NCBI GenBank assembly: GCA_938003565.1
Contig: CALKYB010000025.1
Span: forward strand, 1 to 5,094
DNA length: 5,094 nt
Source: an uncultured bacterium
GTDB lineage: Bacteria; Bdellovibrionota_C; UBA2361; SZUA-149; CALKYB01
Reading direction: 5' to 3'
Under the pieces are notes generated by a model, which was given only the letters and a program-made list of their open reading frames with translations, was not told the origin of the DNA and did not search any database. A program made the translations under genes and the position numbers. This document shows, one piece after another, positions 1 to 4,682 of the stretch (the first letter of the stretch is position 1; each line of letters opens with the position of its first letter).

Positions 1-20
1 AACTACTTTTACTTCTACTA

Positions 21-473
21 CTAAAACTTCTTAACAAACGGGAGTTCGTAATACAGATGCTCATTTAGGTGTTTCTTCCGAAAGTGTTGTCTGTGAGTTT
101 TTCTATTATTTCTCTGAGGGGTATAAGAATTAAAATTTCTATCGCTAATTGGAATTATTCCGCCAAAAAGGTGAGGCTGGGAGTAGACTCCCTTGAGGTG
201 CCTTCTGCTTTTGGCTTGGTATTTTTTTCTTGCTAATTTGAGCTGATCTCTTTTGAACCGACGCCAGTCATTCCTTCTCATCATTAATTTTTTTGATTTG
301 TTGGAGTACTCTCTCGCGTAGTGATTGTGATGGTTGCGATGTTTTGGATGATAATTGGAATATGTTTGGCCGCTAGAGCCAAAGCTTCTCGATTCACTAA
401 ACGCGGGGCTTGGGGTGAGTGCGAGGCAGGCAACTGCTAAACAAATTGAGCTGATGGTTATGCTAGATTTCAT
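21..473 (-). CDS. Small, highly basic secreted protein of unknown function (150 aa)
   Basis: I do not recognise this family. The N-terminus reads as a Sec signal peptide: Lys2, a hydrophobic stretch at about residues 5-20, then a Pro/Ser turn and a likely cleavage site after Ala-Phe-Ser (residues 24-26). The mature part of about 124 residues is rich in Arg, Lys, His, Asn and Tyr. It has a His/Asn/Tyr-rich stretch near residues 40-57, a cluster of paired basic residues at 59-92 and a basic C-terminus. There is no Cys in the mature part and no second membrane segment. Such a composition suggests binding to polyanions such as envelope polysaccharide, LPS or nucleic acid outside the cytoplasm; that is inference. 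The ATG start is supported by the signal peptide beginning at residue 1. The best ribosome-binding match (GAGG) lies about 12 bases upstream, which is rather far. A TATACT box on the minus strand (508-513) could be its -10. A cysteine at residue 16 lacks a proper lipobox, so a lipoprotein is unlikely. Confidence 0.72.
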   Translation of the reverse strand: MKSSITISSICLAVACLALTPSPAFSESRSFGSSGQTYSNYHPKHRNHHNHYAREYSNKSKKLMMRRNDWRRFKRDQLKLARKKYQAKSRRHLKGVYSQPHLFGGIIPISDRNFNSYTPQRNNRKTHRQHFRKKHLNEHLYYELPFVKKF

Positions 474-554
474 TATCTAACGATGCCTCGAGAAAAAAGA
501 CTATTTAAGTATATTAAATAATCCTGGTTACTAAATTTTTAGGTCTCGAGACTT

Positions 555-570
555 GGACGGGGGTTCAATT
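555..570 (+). other. Half T-arm match of a tRNA or tmRNA (possible integration scar)
   Basis: The 16 bases run GGAC, five G, then TTCAATT. This matches the 5' half of the T-arm plus T-loop at the 3' end of many tmRNAs, and of some tRNAs. The partner strand of five C and the CCA-bearing acceptor strand are absent; AT-rich sequence follows at once. No other tRNA or tmRNA part is recognisable around it. It could be a left-over attachment site, since integrases often use this segment, or chance. Confidence 0.25.
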
Positions 571-591
571 AAATTATTCAATAATTTTTTT
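571..591 (+). terminator. AT-only hairpin followed by a T-run (weak terminator-like element)
   Basis: AAATTAT and ATAATTT form a 7-bp stem around a 3-base loop, and a run of T follows on the plus strand. The stem has no GC pair, and no plus-strand gene ends here, so function is doubtful. It overlaps the stop codon of the minus-strand TerB-like gene. It follows directly on the half T-arm match, so it could be the end of a lost plus-strand RNA gene. Confidence 0.2.
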
Positions 592-1017
592 AAATACTTC
601 ATCAGGAAGTTGAAGGCGAACTGCAATTTGCTTCAGGAATTTTTTTTCATCCGTTTCTACTTGTCCGTCAGCCAACATTACCTCCCTGGCCATTTCTAGA
701 ACAACAGTCTTTTGCTTTTGCGAGTAAGAGGAATTTATTTCAGCAATAAATGAGTCAATTTTTCCTTGAGCTTCTCTTTCATTCTGGGCTTTCTCAAGAA
801 GCTGCATCATGGAGTTATCATCTTCAATTTGAAATTTTTCTTTCATTACTCGGAAAATAGTTTTCACTTCCTCAGGGGCAAAGTCTTCATCTCGTCCTGA
901 CATTTCAAGTAACAGTACCCCGCAGGCCACTAGAAGCTCTTCTTTAGTGGCAGTACCATCCTGGTTTAAATTCAGCTCCTGCTCAGTTTCAAATAAGTCT
1001 ACTATCTTTTTAAACAA
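574..1017 (-). CDS. TerB-like helical protein (tellurite resistance TerB / COG4103-like family)
   Basis: This is a 147-residue, all-helical, cytoplasmic protein without signal peptide or membrane segment. Residues about 25-147 fit the TerB-like fold, which has two similar halves. The second half carries the family's typical block, Ala-Asp-Gly at 116-118 followed by Val120, Glu121, Glu124 and a Leu-rich helix ending in an Ile-Ala-x-x-Leu pattern (131-137). The first half has the matching Arg-Asp-Glu-Asp-Phe-Ala-Pro-Glu-Glu stretch at 42-50. In known TerB proteins the acidic residues bind divalent metal, and relatives occur in stress-response or membrane-associated complexes; a tellurite role here is not shown. 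No other ter genes are nearby. The start is TTG, supported by a GGGAGG ribosome binding site 8 bases upstream and no better start. The stop at 574 lies in an AT-rich inverted repeat. A TATAAT box sits on the minus strand at 1046-1051. Confidence 0.8.
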   Translation of the reverse strand: MFKKIVDLFETEQELNLNQDGTATKEELLVACGVLLLEMSGRDEDFAPEEVKTIFRVMKEKFQIEDDNSMMQLLEKAQNEREAQGKIDSFIAEINSSYSQKQKTVVLEMAREVMLADGQVETDEKKFLKQIAVRLQLPDEVFKKIIE

Positions 1018-1045
1018 GATTTCTGCCTCCCAGACAATTTGAGCG

Positions 1046-1051
1046 ATTATA
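1046..1051 (-). promoter_or_regulatory. Putative -10 box for the TerB-like gene
   Basis: A perfect TATAAT is read on the minus strand about 30 bases upstream of the TTG start at 1017. That leaves a short leader containing the GGGAGG ribosome binding site. No good -35 hexamer stands at the usual 16-18 base spacing, so the call rests on the -10 alone. Confidence 0.35.
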
Positions 1052-1235
1052 TTGCTTCACTTAATCTTTCATGGATTCTGTCACAATTGGCCTATTTAGG
1101 GCACAGGCCATACTGATAACAAGATATGACTACAAGACTGTGGGTTTTGTCCAGAAAATCTCAGACATCTAGCTATTCATAGTTTTTCTACCGAGACTGC
1201 ACTTCGCCCAGAGCCTTTGCATATTTTGCGTAGGG

Positions 1236-1262
1236 TCGACTTATAGAGAAATGGTCTATAAT
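1236..1262 (+). promoter_or_regulatory. Putative promoter with overlapping inverted repeat
   Basis: A perfect TATAAT (1257-1262) lies 15 bases downstream of TCGACT (1236-1241), which shares 4 of 6 bases with the -35 consensus. The -10 is embedded in the inverted repeat TTATAG (1241-1246) / CTATAA (1256-1261), an arrangement that could serve as an operator. If active, it would give a leader of roughly 165 bases before the micro-protein start at 1433. Confidence 0.3.
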
Positions 1263-1432
1263 GATATTCAGAGATTTCAATCTGTTTCATTGCAATACCG
1301 ATTTTAGTGAACCGGAAAATTCTTCAGGCCTAAAATCTAAGTAATCTTAGGCACTTAACATATAACTGGAGCACTCAGCGATAAATTTAGGATTGGTCTA
1401 AGAGTTCTATTAAAAATAAAGGAGTATTTATT

Positions 1433-1519
1433 ATGTGGTCAAAAGTTGCTTTGTTCGGTTTCTTATTTAGTCTTGGAATGATTTTGGGTAAGCTTTCTCA
1501 GGTAGGAACTTTTCTATAA
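1433..1519 (+). CDS. 28-residue single-span membrane micro-protein
   Basis: The ATG is preceded by a consensus AAGGAG ribosome binding site (1418-1423 region) with 8-9 bases spacing, among the best in the window. The product starts Met-Trp-Ser-Lys. It then has an uninterrupted hydrophobic stretch from about Val5 to Gly19 rich in Phe, Leu, Gly and Ile, then Lys20 and a short tail Leu-Ser-Gln-Val-Gly-Thr-Phe-Leu before TAA. That fits one short transmembrane helix with basic residues at both ends, as in known bacterial small membrane proteins that tune transporters or sensor kinases; no such function can be assigned here. It is flanked by a long non-coding leader and faces the convergent gene ending at 1577, 57 bases away. 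The length is far below usual gene-calling cut-offs. It might instead be a chance open frame, but ribosome site and amphiphilic pattern together argue otherwise. Confidence 0.55.
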   Translation: MWSKVALFGFLFSLGMILGKLSQVGTFL

Positions 1520-1564
1520 TATTTTCTAAATACCATCATTGATAGGTGGAGCTTTCATTATAAC

Positions 1565-1579
1565 TAGAGCGAGGCTCTA
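1565..1579. other. Short hairpin at the convergent gene ends
   Basis: TAGAGC and GCTCTA form a perfect 6-bp stem around a 3-base loop, including the stop codon of the minus-strand gene ending at 1577. It lies between two converging genes, where a bidirectional terminator would be expected. Neither side has a proper T-run downstream of the stem, so termination is unproven. Confidence 0.3.
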
Positions 1580-2272
1580 AAAAGGAGCTTCATCCTGGTC
1601 ATAGGGAAGATCTAAGTTATCATCCTCAAGTTCATCCTCTAAACTATCCAAATCCTCATCATCAAGATCACCTTCGAGTTCCATAGGCTCTTCAATTTCT
1701 TCAGGAAGTTCTTCTAAATCATCGTCATCAAATTCAGGATTTCTTTTCTTACTCGGGCGAGGAGACTTTTTGTTTTTGCCTTGAAGATCTTTTAGCTGTT
1801 CTTCCAGTTTCTGAAAATAGGCGTTTCTTTTGGTTTGAGTACCTTCACTTGGATCTCCAGTTTGATGAATGTTCTCAAAGGCCTTACCAATGGAAGTTGA
1901 TTCTTCGCTGCGGCTGGCCTGGCGACGCTCTTGTGCCTTCTTTCTCGCATTTGCCTGCACAGCCATTAACTGCGCATAGGGATTATTAGGAGCCGCAGTG
2001 GGTACAGGTGAATTATTTGCAGCTGGTGGTGGATTAGCACTTGCTACAGGAGGAGTTGGGGTAGATGTTGGTTGATTTGAGGTGTTATTAGTTGCCTCTT
2101 GAGCAACAGTATTAGAGGTAGGAGCAGCAGGAGTTGCTGAATTAGCCACTTTTTCATCATCGCCACTAAGCGCTCTTTTAGTCAGCGAGTTTACCAATGG
2201 CCAAGCAAAACCTAGAACAAAAGTTAAACCAACCCAGCAAAGGACAAATTTTAAACCGGCTTTATTTTGCAA
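1577..2272 (-). CDS. Membrane-anchored low-complexity protein with acidic C-terminal tail (231 aa)
   Basis: I do not recognise a family. Residues about 9-27 form one hydrophobic helix after a short N-terminus with Lys4 and Lys8. It is probably a signal anchor that leaves the rest outside the cytoplasm, although the orientation is uncertain because Lys32 and Arg33 follow the helix. Residues 44-98 are a flexible linker rich in Ala, Asn, Pro, Ser and Thr. Residues 100-178 are mostly charged and likely helical, with basic clusters at 110-121 and 167-177. From 180 to the end 29 of 52 residues are Asp or Glu. The start is TTG, supported by an AGGTGAG ribosome binding site 6 bases upstream and by the membrane helix beginning soon after. 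A 243-bp leader region with two hairpins lies upstream. The domain plan resembles adaptor or scaffold proteins, and the acidic tail could bind metal ions or basic partners; both are inference. Confidence 0.75.
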   Translation of the reverse strand: MQNKAGLKFVLCWVGLTFVLGFAWPLVNSLTKRALSGDDEKVANSATPAAPTSNTVAQEATNNTSNQPTSTPTPPVASANPPPAANNSPVPTAAPNNPYAQLMAVQANARKKAQERRQASRSEESTSIGKAFENIHQTGDPSEGTQTKRNAYFQKLEEQLKDLQGKNKKSPRPSKKRNPEFDDDDLEELPEEIEEPMELEGDLDDEDLDSLEDELEDDNLDLPYDQDEAPF

Positions 2273-2319
2273 ACTATACTCACCTAATTAAATGTTTCCC
2301 TTAGAGTACACCCATCTCA

Positions 2320-2338
2320 GATGATATCACTGATCATC
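2320..2338 (-). promoter_or_regulatory. Leader hairpin 2 upstream of the acidic-tail gene
   Basis: GATGAT (2320-2325) and ATCATC (2333-2338) form a perfect 6-bp stem with a 7-base loop, about 48 bases upstream of the TTG start at 2272. With the neighbouring hairpin it would lie in the untranslated leader if transcription starts near 2400. No known riboswitch class is recognised. Confidence 0.25.
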
Positions 2339-2347
2339 GTATCGATA

Positions 2348-2373
2348 GTCTACCATGACTGTCTAAGGTAGAC
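2348..2373 (-). promoter_or_regulatory. Leader hairpin 1 upstream of the acidic-tail gene
   Basis: GTCTACC (2348-2354) and GGTAGAC (2367-2373) form a perfect 7-bp stem with a 12-base loop. As DNA this spaced inverted repeat could also be a protein binding site. It lies between the putative promoter and the start of the acidic-tail gene. Confidence 0.3.
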
Positions 2374-2407
2374 GAGAGAACCATGTTTGATAGTAAAAGA
2401 AAGGGCA

Positions 2408-2436
2408 AATATAATTGATTTTCAAAACAAGAACAA
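2408..2436 (-). promoter_or_regulatory. Putative promoter for the acidic-tail gene
   Basis: Read on the minus strand, TTGTTC (2431-2436) and TATATT (2408-2413) are separated by 17 bases. The -10 matches 5 of 6 consensus bases and the -35 only 3 of 6. It lies upstream of both leader hairpins and would give a leader of about 130 bases. Confidence 0.27.
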
Positions 2437-2456
2437 AAAAACCTCTAGGAGTTAAG
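2434..2456 (-). terminator. Weak terminator-like T-run after the rescue-factor gene
   Basis: On the minus strand, about 60 bases past the stop at 2516, AACTCCTAGAGG is followed by a run of seven T. The possible stem is short, with a wobble and a mismatch, so only the T-run is clear. It separates the rescue-factor gene from the promoter region of the next minus-strand gene. Confidence 0.22.
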
Positions 2457-2515
2457 GGAAAGAACTATTAAGATCTATGAAATTACTCAAAATTTATATG
2501 AGTTTACTACCCTAT

Positions 2516-2938
2516 TTACTCGCTACTGCTGGGGTCGATATTCTTTCGCTGAACCTTTATATTGCTTCGTTGCTTTTTCTTCTCTAAGATTTTCTCTTTA
2601 GCTCTCTTAGAACGCTTTCTTTTTTGTCGCCTACGCTTTTCAATTTCTTCTTGTTTTTTCGACTTTTGACCTTCAATTGTTTCCTCAACGTGCTCACAAA
2701 GGGCCTTTCTTGCGTAGTAACGGTTTAGGGTCTGAGAGCGGGTTTGCTGACATTTGATTTCGAGTCCGGTCGGTAGATGTTTCAGGTAAACACAAGAGGC
2801 AGTCTTGTTTATCTTTTGACCACCTTTGCCGGAGCCTCGAATAAACTTCTCCTCTAGATCCGACTCGTTTAGCCCAAGCTCATCCATACGCTTCTCTAGC
2901 GCTCGCTCTTTTTCGATGGTGACTGGAAACTTACCCAA
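2516..2938 (-). CDS. Codon-independent release factor-like protein with GGQ motif (MTRFR/ArfB type)
   Basis: This 140-residue protein is a stand-alone peptidyl-tRNA hydrolase domain of the class I release-factor family. The catalytic Gly-Gly-Gln is at 39-41, inside a Gly-Ser-Gly-Lys lead-in (35-38) and followed by the family's Asn-Lys (44-45). A conserved Lys-Cys-Gln-Gln-x-Arg-Ser block (62-68) with Asn-Arg (72-73) follows. Residues 92-133 are a long helical tail crowded with Lys and Arg, as used by ArfB-type factors to probe an empty mRNA channel. The stop-codon recognition domains of RF1/RF2 are absent. The pattern around 46-80 is closest, from memory, to mitochondrial MTRFR (C12orf65). The expected role is freeing nascent chains on stalled ribosomes or split large subunits. 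The start is TTG with an AGGG ribosome site about 8-9 bases upstream. Met18 would also keep the GGQ domain, but the Phe-Pro-Val segment at 4-6 fits relatives, favouring TTG. A possible small gene lies 26 bp upstream. Confidence 0.9.
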   Translation of the reverse strand: MGKFPVTIEKERALEKRMDELGLNESDLEEKFIRGSGKGGQKINKTASCVYLKHLPTGLEIKCQQTRSQTLNRYYARKALCEHVEETIEGQKSKKQEEIEKRRRQKRKRSKRAKEKILEKKKQRSNIKVQRKNIDPSSSE

Positions 2939-2964
2939 AATGGACCCTATTTCTTACCCATTAA

Positions 2965-3153
2965 TTAACTAGGTAATTTTGCTATGGATGGCAATAATTT
3001 TATTAACAAATCCATATTGTTTATCGCTCGTTCGTCAAAAAAAGGACTATCGTTATTAACAAGCAAGGTTCTAACTTCGTCATAAAAACAGTCTAACCCT
3101 CGAAAAATCTCCCCAAGGGGCCCTATTTCAGTGATAGATAACTTGGCGTTCAC
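2965..3153 (-). CDS. Possible small protein of 62 aa, start uncertain
   Basis: I do not recognise a family. The frame starts with GTG and encodes a mildly acidic, Leu/Ile-rich product that would fold as helices, with no signal peptide. The C-terminal third (47-61) is amphipathic. There is no ribosome binding site before the GTG. The frame stays open a further 20 or so codons upstream with protein-like composition (Gln-Asn-Leu-Val-Asp-Phe-Ala-Tyr-Phe just before the GTG) but without ATG, GTG or TTG. So it may be a remnant of a longer gene, may use a rare start, or may be spurious. It ends 26 bp before the rescue-factor gene on the same strand, so it would be its operon leader gene if real. Confidence 0.38.
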   Translation of the reverse strand: MNAKLSITEIGPLGEIFRGLDCFYDEVRTLLVNNDSPFFDERAINNMDLLIKLLPSIAKLPS

Positions 3154-3280
3154 AAAATATGCAAAATCAACTAGGTTTTGACTATGGGAGAGTATACTGA
3201 AACCACTACAAAGCTATAAAGAAGTTCTCACACAAGATTTACTTTCATCCAAGTAAACGTTTTTGTTCAGATGCCCAATT

Positions 3281-3284
3281 GAGG
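3281..3284 (+). promoter_or_regulatory. Ribosome binding site deciding the propeller gene start
   Basis: GAGG stands 6 bases before the ATG at 3291, an ideal spacing. An in-frame TTG at 3279 overlaps this site and has none of its own, so the ATG is preferred. Confidence 0.6.
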
Positions 3285-3290
3285 CAAATT

Positions 3291-4328
3291 ATGGCAAACT
3301 ATATGAAATCAATTTTAATTACTGGTGTAGTTCTTACTGGCGGAATTATTTTTACTAATGGCAATGGATCTATGGCTTTTTTGGCTGAGAAGTTAACCGC
3401 GGTTAAGAGTTTGGTTTTAGGGGAGGTTGAAACTCCTCCTGCTAAAGCTCCTACCAAGGCTGAGAATAACTCAATTCTTGAGCTAGCTAAGCTAATGCCA
3501 GGTCAAATAGTATTTGATTCCAATCGCTCTGGATCTTTTGGAATTTATTCCCTTAATCTCTCCAATCAAAAGCAGCAAGAAATTTATAACTCAGCGGAGC
3601 AGGATATTTATCCTGACGTTTCTCCAGATGGACAAACCTTGGTATTTGCTAAAGCTAAGACCCTAGATCGAGATGCGGATAGTGAAATCTGGCTTGTAGG
3701 AATCAATGGTGAGAACCCAAGAAAGATTGCTGATGGAACTTTTCCAACTTTTTCCTCTGATGGTTCCACAGTTTACTTCGAGGTGAAGCGCTCTAGGGTT
3801 ATGGCTATTAATATAGATGGTAGTGGCGAGAAGTTAATCTTTCCTCGTTCGGACAATGAGTTTGCGGGCAAAAAAGTTGTTAAACCAAGAATATCTTCCG
3901 ATGGTAAAAACTTACTTTTCACCTCTGATCGTGGCGGTCGCTGGACTGCTTGGTCAGTGAACTTAGAGAATTTAGAAGCAAAGAAAGTGGGAAAGGGGTG
4001 TGAACCAACCCATTTCAATAAGTCTAAGGAAGTTGCTTGGGTTACCAAGAAGAATGTTTTGGCAGGCTCGGCAATTGGTAGTTTTAACATTGAAACAGGT
4101 GAGCAAGAGATACTTCACGATAGAGGTGAAGTTTATGGACACGAGTATTTTCCGACGATTGAGAAATCTGACAAGTTTTTGCTCTACAGCGCTTGTCCAA
4201 ATGGCCAGCATAGTCACTATGAAGCCAACTATCAGATTTTTGTTAGAGATCTAAGCTCAGACAAGACTGTGCGCCTCACCTTTGATGAGCATACTAATCG
4301 GTGGCCTAAGTATGTTGCTGGTTCGTAG
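3291..4328 (+). CDS. TolB-like beta-propeller (PD40 repeat) protein, membrane-anchored or secreted, 345 aa
   Basis: The N-terminus has Lys6 followed by a hydrophobic segment (about 8-21), a signal peptide or anchor, then a Pro/Ala/Lys-rich linker to about residue 60. The rest repeats the PD40/TolB-like pattern: a Tyr/Phe-Pro-x-x-Ser-x-Asp-Gly turn followed by a hydrophobic strand. Clear copies lie at about 107-120, 151-164 and 198-214, with degenerate ones near 237-251 and 284-300. The opening strand with Asp-Ser-Asn-Arg (76-79) and the Thr-Ser-Asp-Arg at 211-214 are typical of such blades. About six blades fit the length. TolB itself is slightly longer, has an extra N-terminal domain and sits beside tolA and pal; none are present, so I call it TolB-like only. 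Expected location is periplasm or cell surface, with a protein- or glycan-binding role. There is no catalytic Ser-Asp-His domain, so it is not a DPP-type peptidase. Two cysteines (237, 302) might form a disulfide. A terminator-like palindrome lies about 110 bases downstream. Confidence 0.85.
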   Translation: MANYMKSILITGVVLTGGIIFTNGNGSMAFLAEKLTAVKSLVLGEVETPPAKAPTKAENNSILELAKLMPGQIVFDSNRSGSFGIYSLNLSNQKQQEIYNSAEQDIYPDVSPDGQTLVFAKAKTLDRDADSEIWLVGINGENPRKIADGTFPTFSSDGSTVYFEVKRSRVMAINIDGSGEKLIFPRSDNEFAGKKVVKPRISSDGKNLLFTSDRGGRWTAWSVNLENLEAKKVGKGCEPTHFNKSKEVAWVTKKNVLAGSAIGSFNIETGEQEILHDRGEVYGHEYFPTIEKSDKFLLYSACPNGQHSHYEANYQIFVRDLSSDKTVRLTFDEHTNRWPKYVAGS

Positions 4329-4366
4329 AGATTTCCCCTAATTACCCTCTAGCATTGAGAGGCAGA

Positions 4367-4455
4367 CTCGCAAGAGCATAGAAGCATCTCTCTCGGAGTG
4401 TAGGCCGCTACTGAAAGAGGATTTAGCGGCAGTTGCGAGAATTCTCGATCTTTTT
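4367..4455 (+). ncRNA. Candidate structured RNA or complex 3' UTR
   Basis: A 7-bp closing stem, CTCGCAA (4367-4373) with TTGCGAG (4433-4439), encloses a second perfect 7-bp hairpin, GCCGCTA (4404-4410) with TAGCGGC (4424-4430), plus purine/pyrimidine tracts that could pair within 4374-4400. The 3' edge runs into a palindrome and five T. This could be the structured 3' UTR of the propeller mRNA or a small RNA with its own terminator. No known RNA family is recognised and no clear promoter is seen, so the call is tentative. The closing stem and the terminator palindrome share bases and are mutually exclusive. Confidence 0.27.
4436..4455 (+). terminator. Terminator-like palindrome with T-run after the propeller gene
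   Basis: A perfect 12-base palindrome (CGAGAATTCTCG, 4436-4447) is followed by ATC and five T. As RNA its stem would be only about 4 bp once a loop is allowed. The neighbouring hairpin with stem 4404-4410/4424-4430 may add to stalling. It is the first T-run of this kind after the stop at 4328. Confidence 0.4.
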
Positions 4456-4505
4456 AACACAGAGCTACCTAAAAAGTAGTGAAGTTCATTGTTCATAAGA
4501 CTTTT

Positions 4506-4682
4506 AATCAGAAACACCGCAGGGCTGATCGGATGGATAAAAAATCTCCGGTTGTCAGAAAAGAAGAAAAATATTTCAAATATGGCAAGGTTGAAAAACC
4601 ACAGAATCTGTATGCGAACTAAGCTAAGTCCCGAGAATTCGCCAGTTTATTTTTCAGGATCAGCCCTGCGGCGTTTTCGGTG
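4506..4682. repeat. 177-bp inverted-end repeat, copy A
   Basis: The unit begins and ends with imperfect 25-base inverted ends (4506-4530 and 4658-4682), whose inner 14 bases, CCGCAGGGCTGATC and its complement, match perfectly. The interior contains GGTT-GAAA-AACC (4589-4600), a small hairpin with a GNRA-type loop, followed by ACAGA-A-TCTGT (4601-4611). It differs from copy B at about 13 positions (about 93% identical) with no insertion or deletion. No transposase gene is present and no clear target-site duplication flanks it. Open frames across it are by-products of the repeat. Confidence 0.85.

Larger units (their letters stand above)
1018..1432. other. 415-bp intergenic region between divergent genes
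   Basis: This gap separates the minus-strand TerB-like gene from the plus-strand micro-protein. I see the minus-strand TATAAT at 1046-1051, a plus-strand TATAAT at 1257-1262 inside an inverted repeat, and a small hairpin CTAAG-TAAT-CTTAG at 1337-1350. I see no tRNA, no convincing gene on either strand and no recognisable riboswitch. A 33-codon open frame beginning at 1071 lacks a ribosome binding site. Confidence 0.6.
4329..4505. other. Intergenic stretch with dense inverted repeats, no gene
   Basis: Between the propeller stop and the first repeat unit I see no coding sequence. Several perfect stems crowd 4346-4447: CCTCT/AGAGG (4346-4350 with 4358-4362), CTCGCAA/TTGCGAG (4367-4373 with 4433-4439), GCCGCTA/TAGCGGC (4404-4410 with 4424-4430) and the 12-base palindrome at 4436-4447. 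The remaining bases to 4505 are featureless. Confidence 0.6.

Noticed and set aside
21..473. Lipoprotein signal in the basic secreted protein (Cys16)
   Set aside because: The residues before the cysteine do not give a good lipobox, and a hydrophobic stretch continues past it to a normal signal-peptidase site.
1071..1172. 33-codon plus-strand frame in the gap downstream of 1018
   Set aside because: No ribosome binding site, no membrane or domain pattern; fits a chance open frame.
2383..2418. 11-codon plus-strand frame in the leader region
   Set aside because: Too short, weak ribosome site, and it lies opposite the putative promoter and leader of the minus-strand gene.
3279..3290. TTG start four codons upstream for the propeller gene
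   Set aside because: The GAGG ribosome site at 3281-3284 would overlap its first codons and is spaced ideally for the ATG at 3291.
3773..4254. Open frames on both strands inside the propeller gene (3773-4090 and 3972-4217 minus, 4000-4254 plus)
   Set aside because: They lie wholly within a well-supported gene with clear PD40 repeats, and have no recognisable domain or ribosome binding site.
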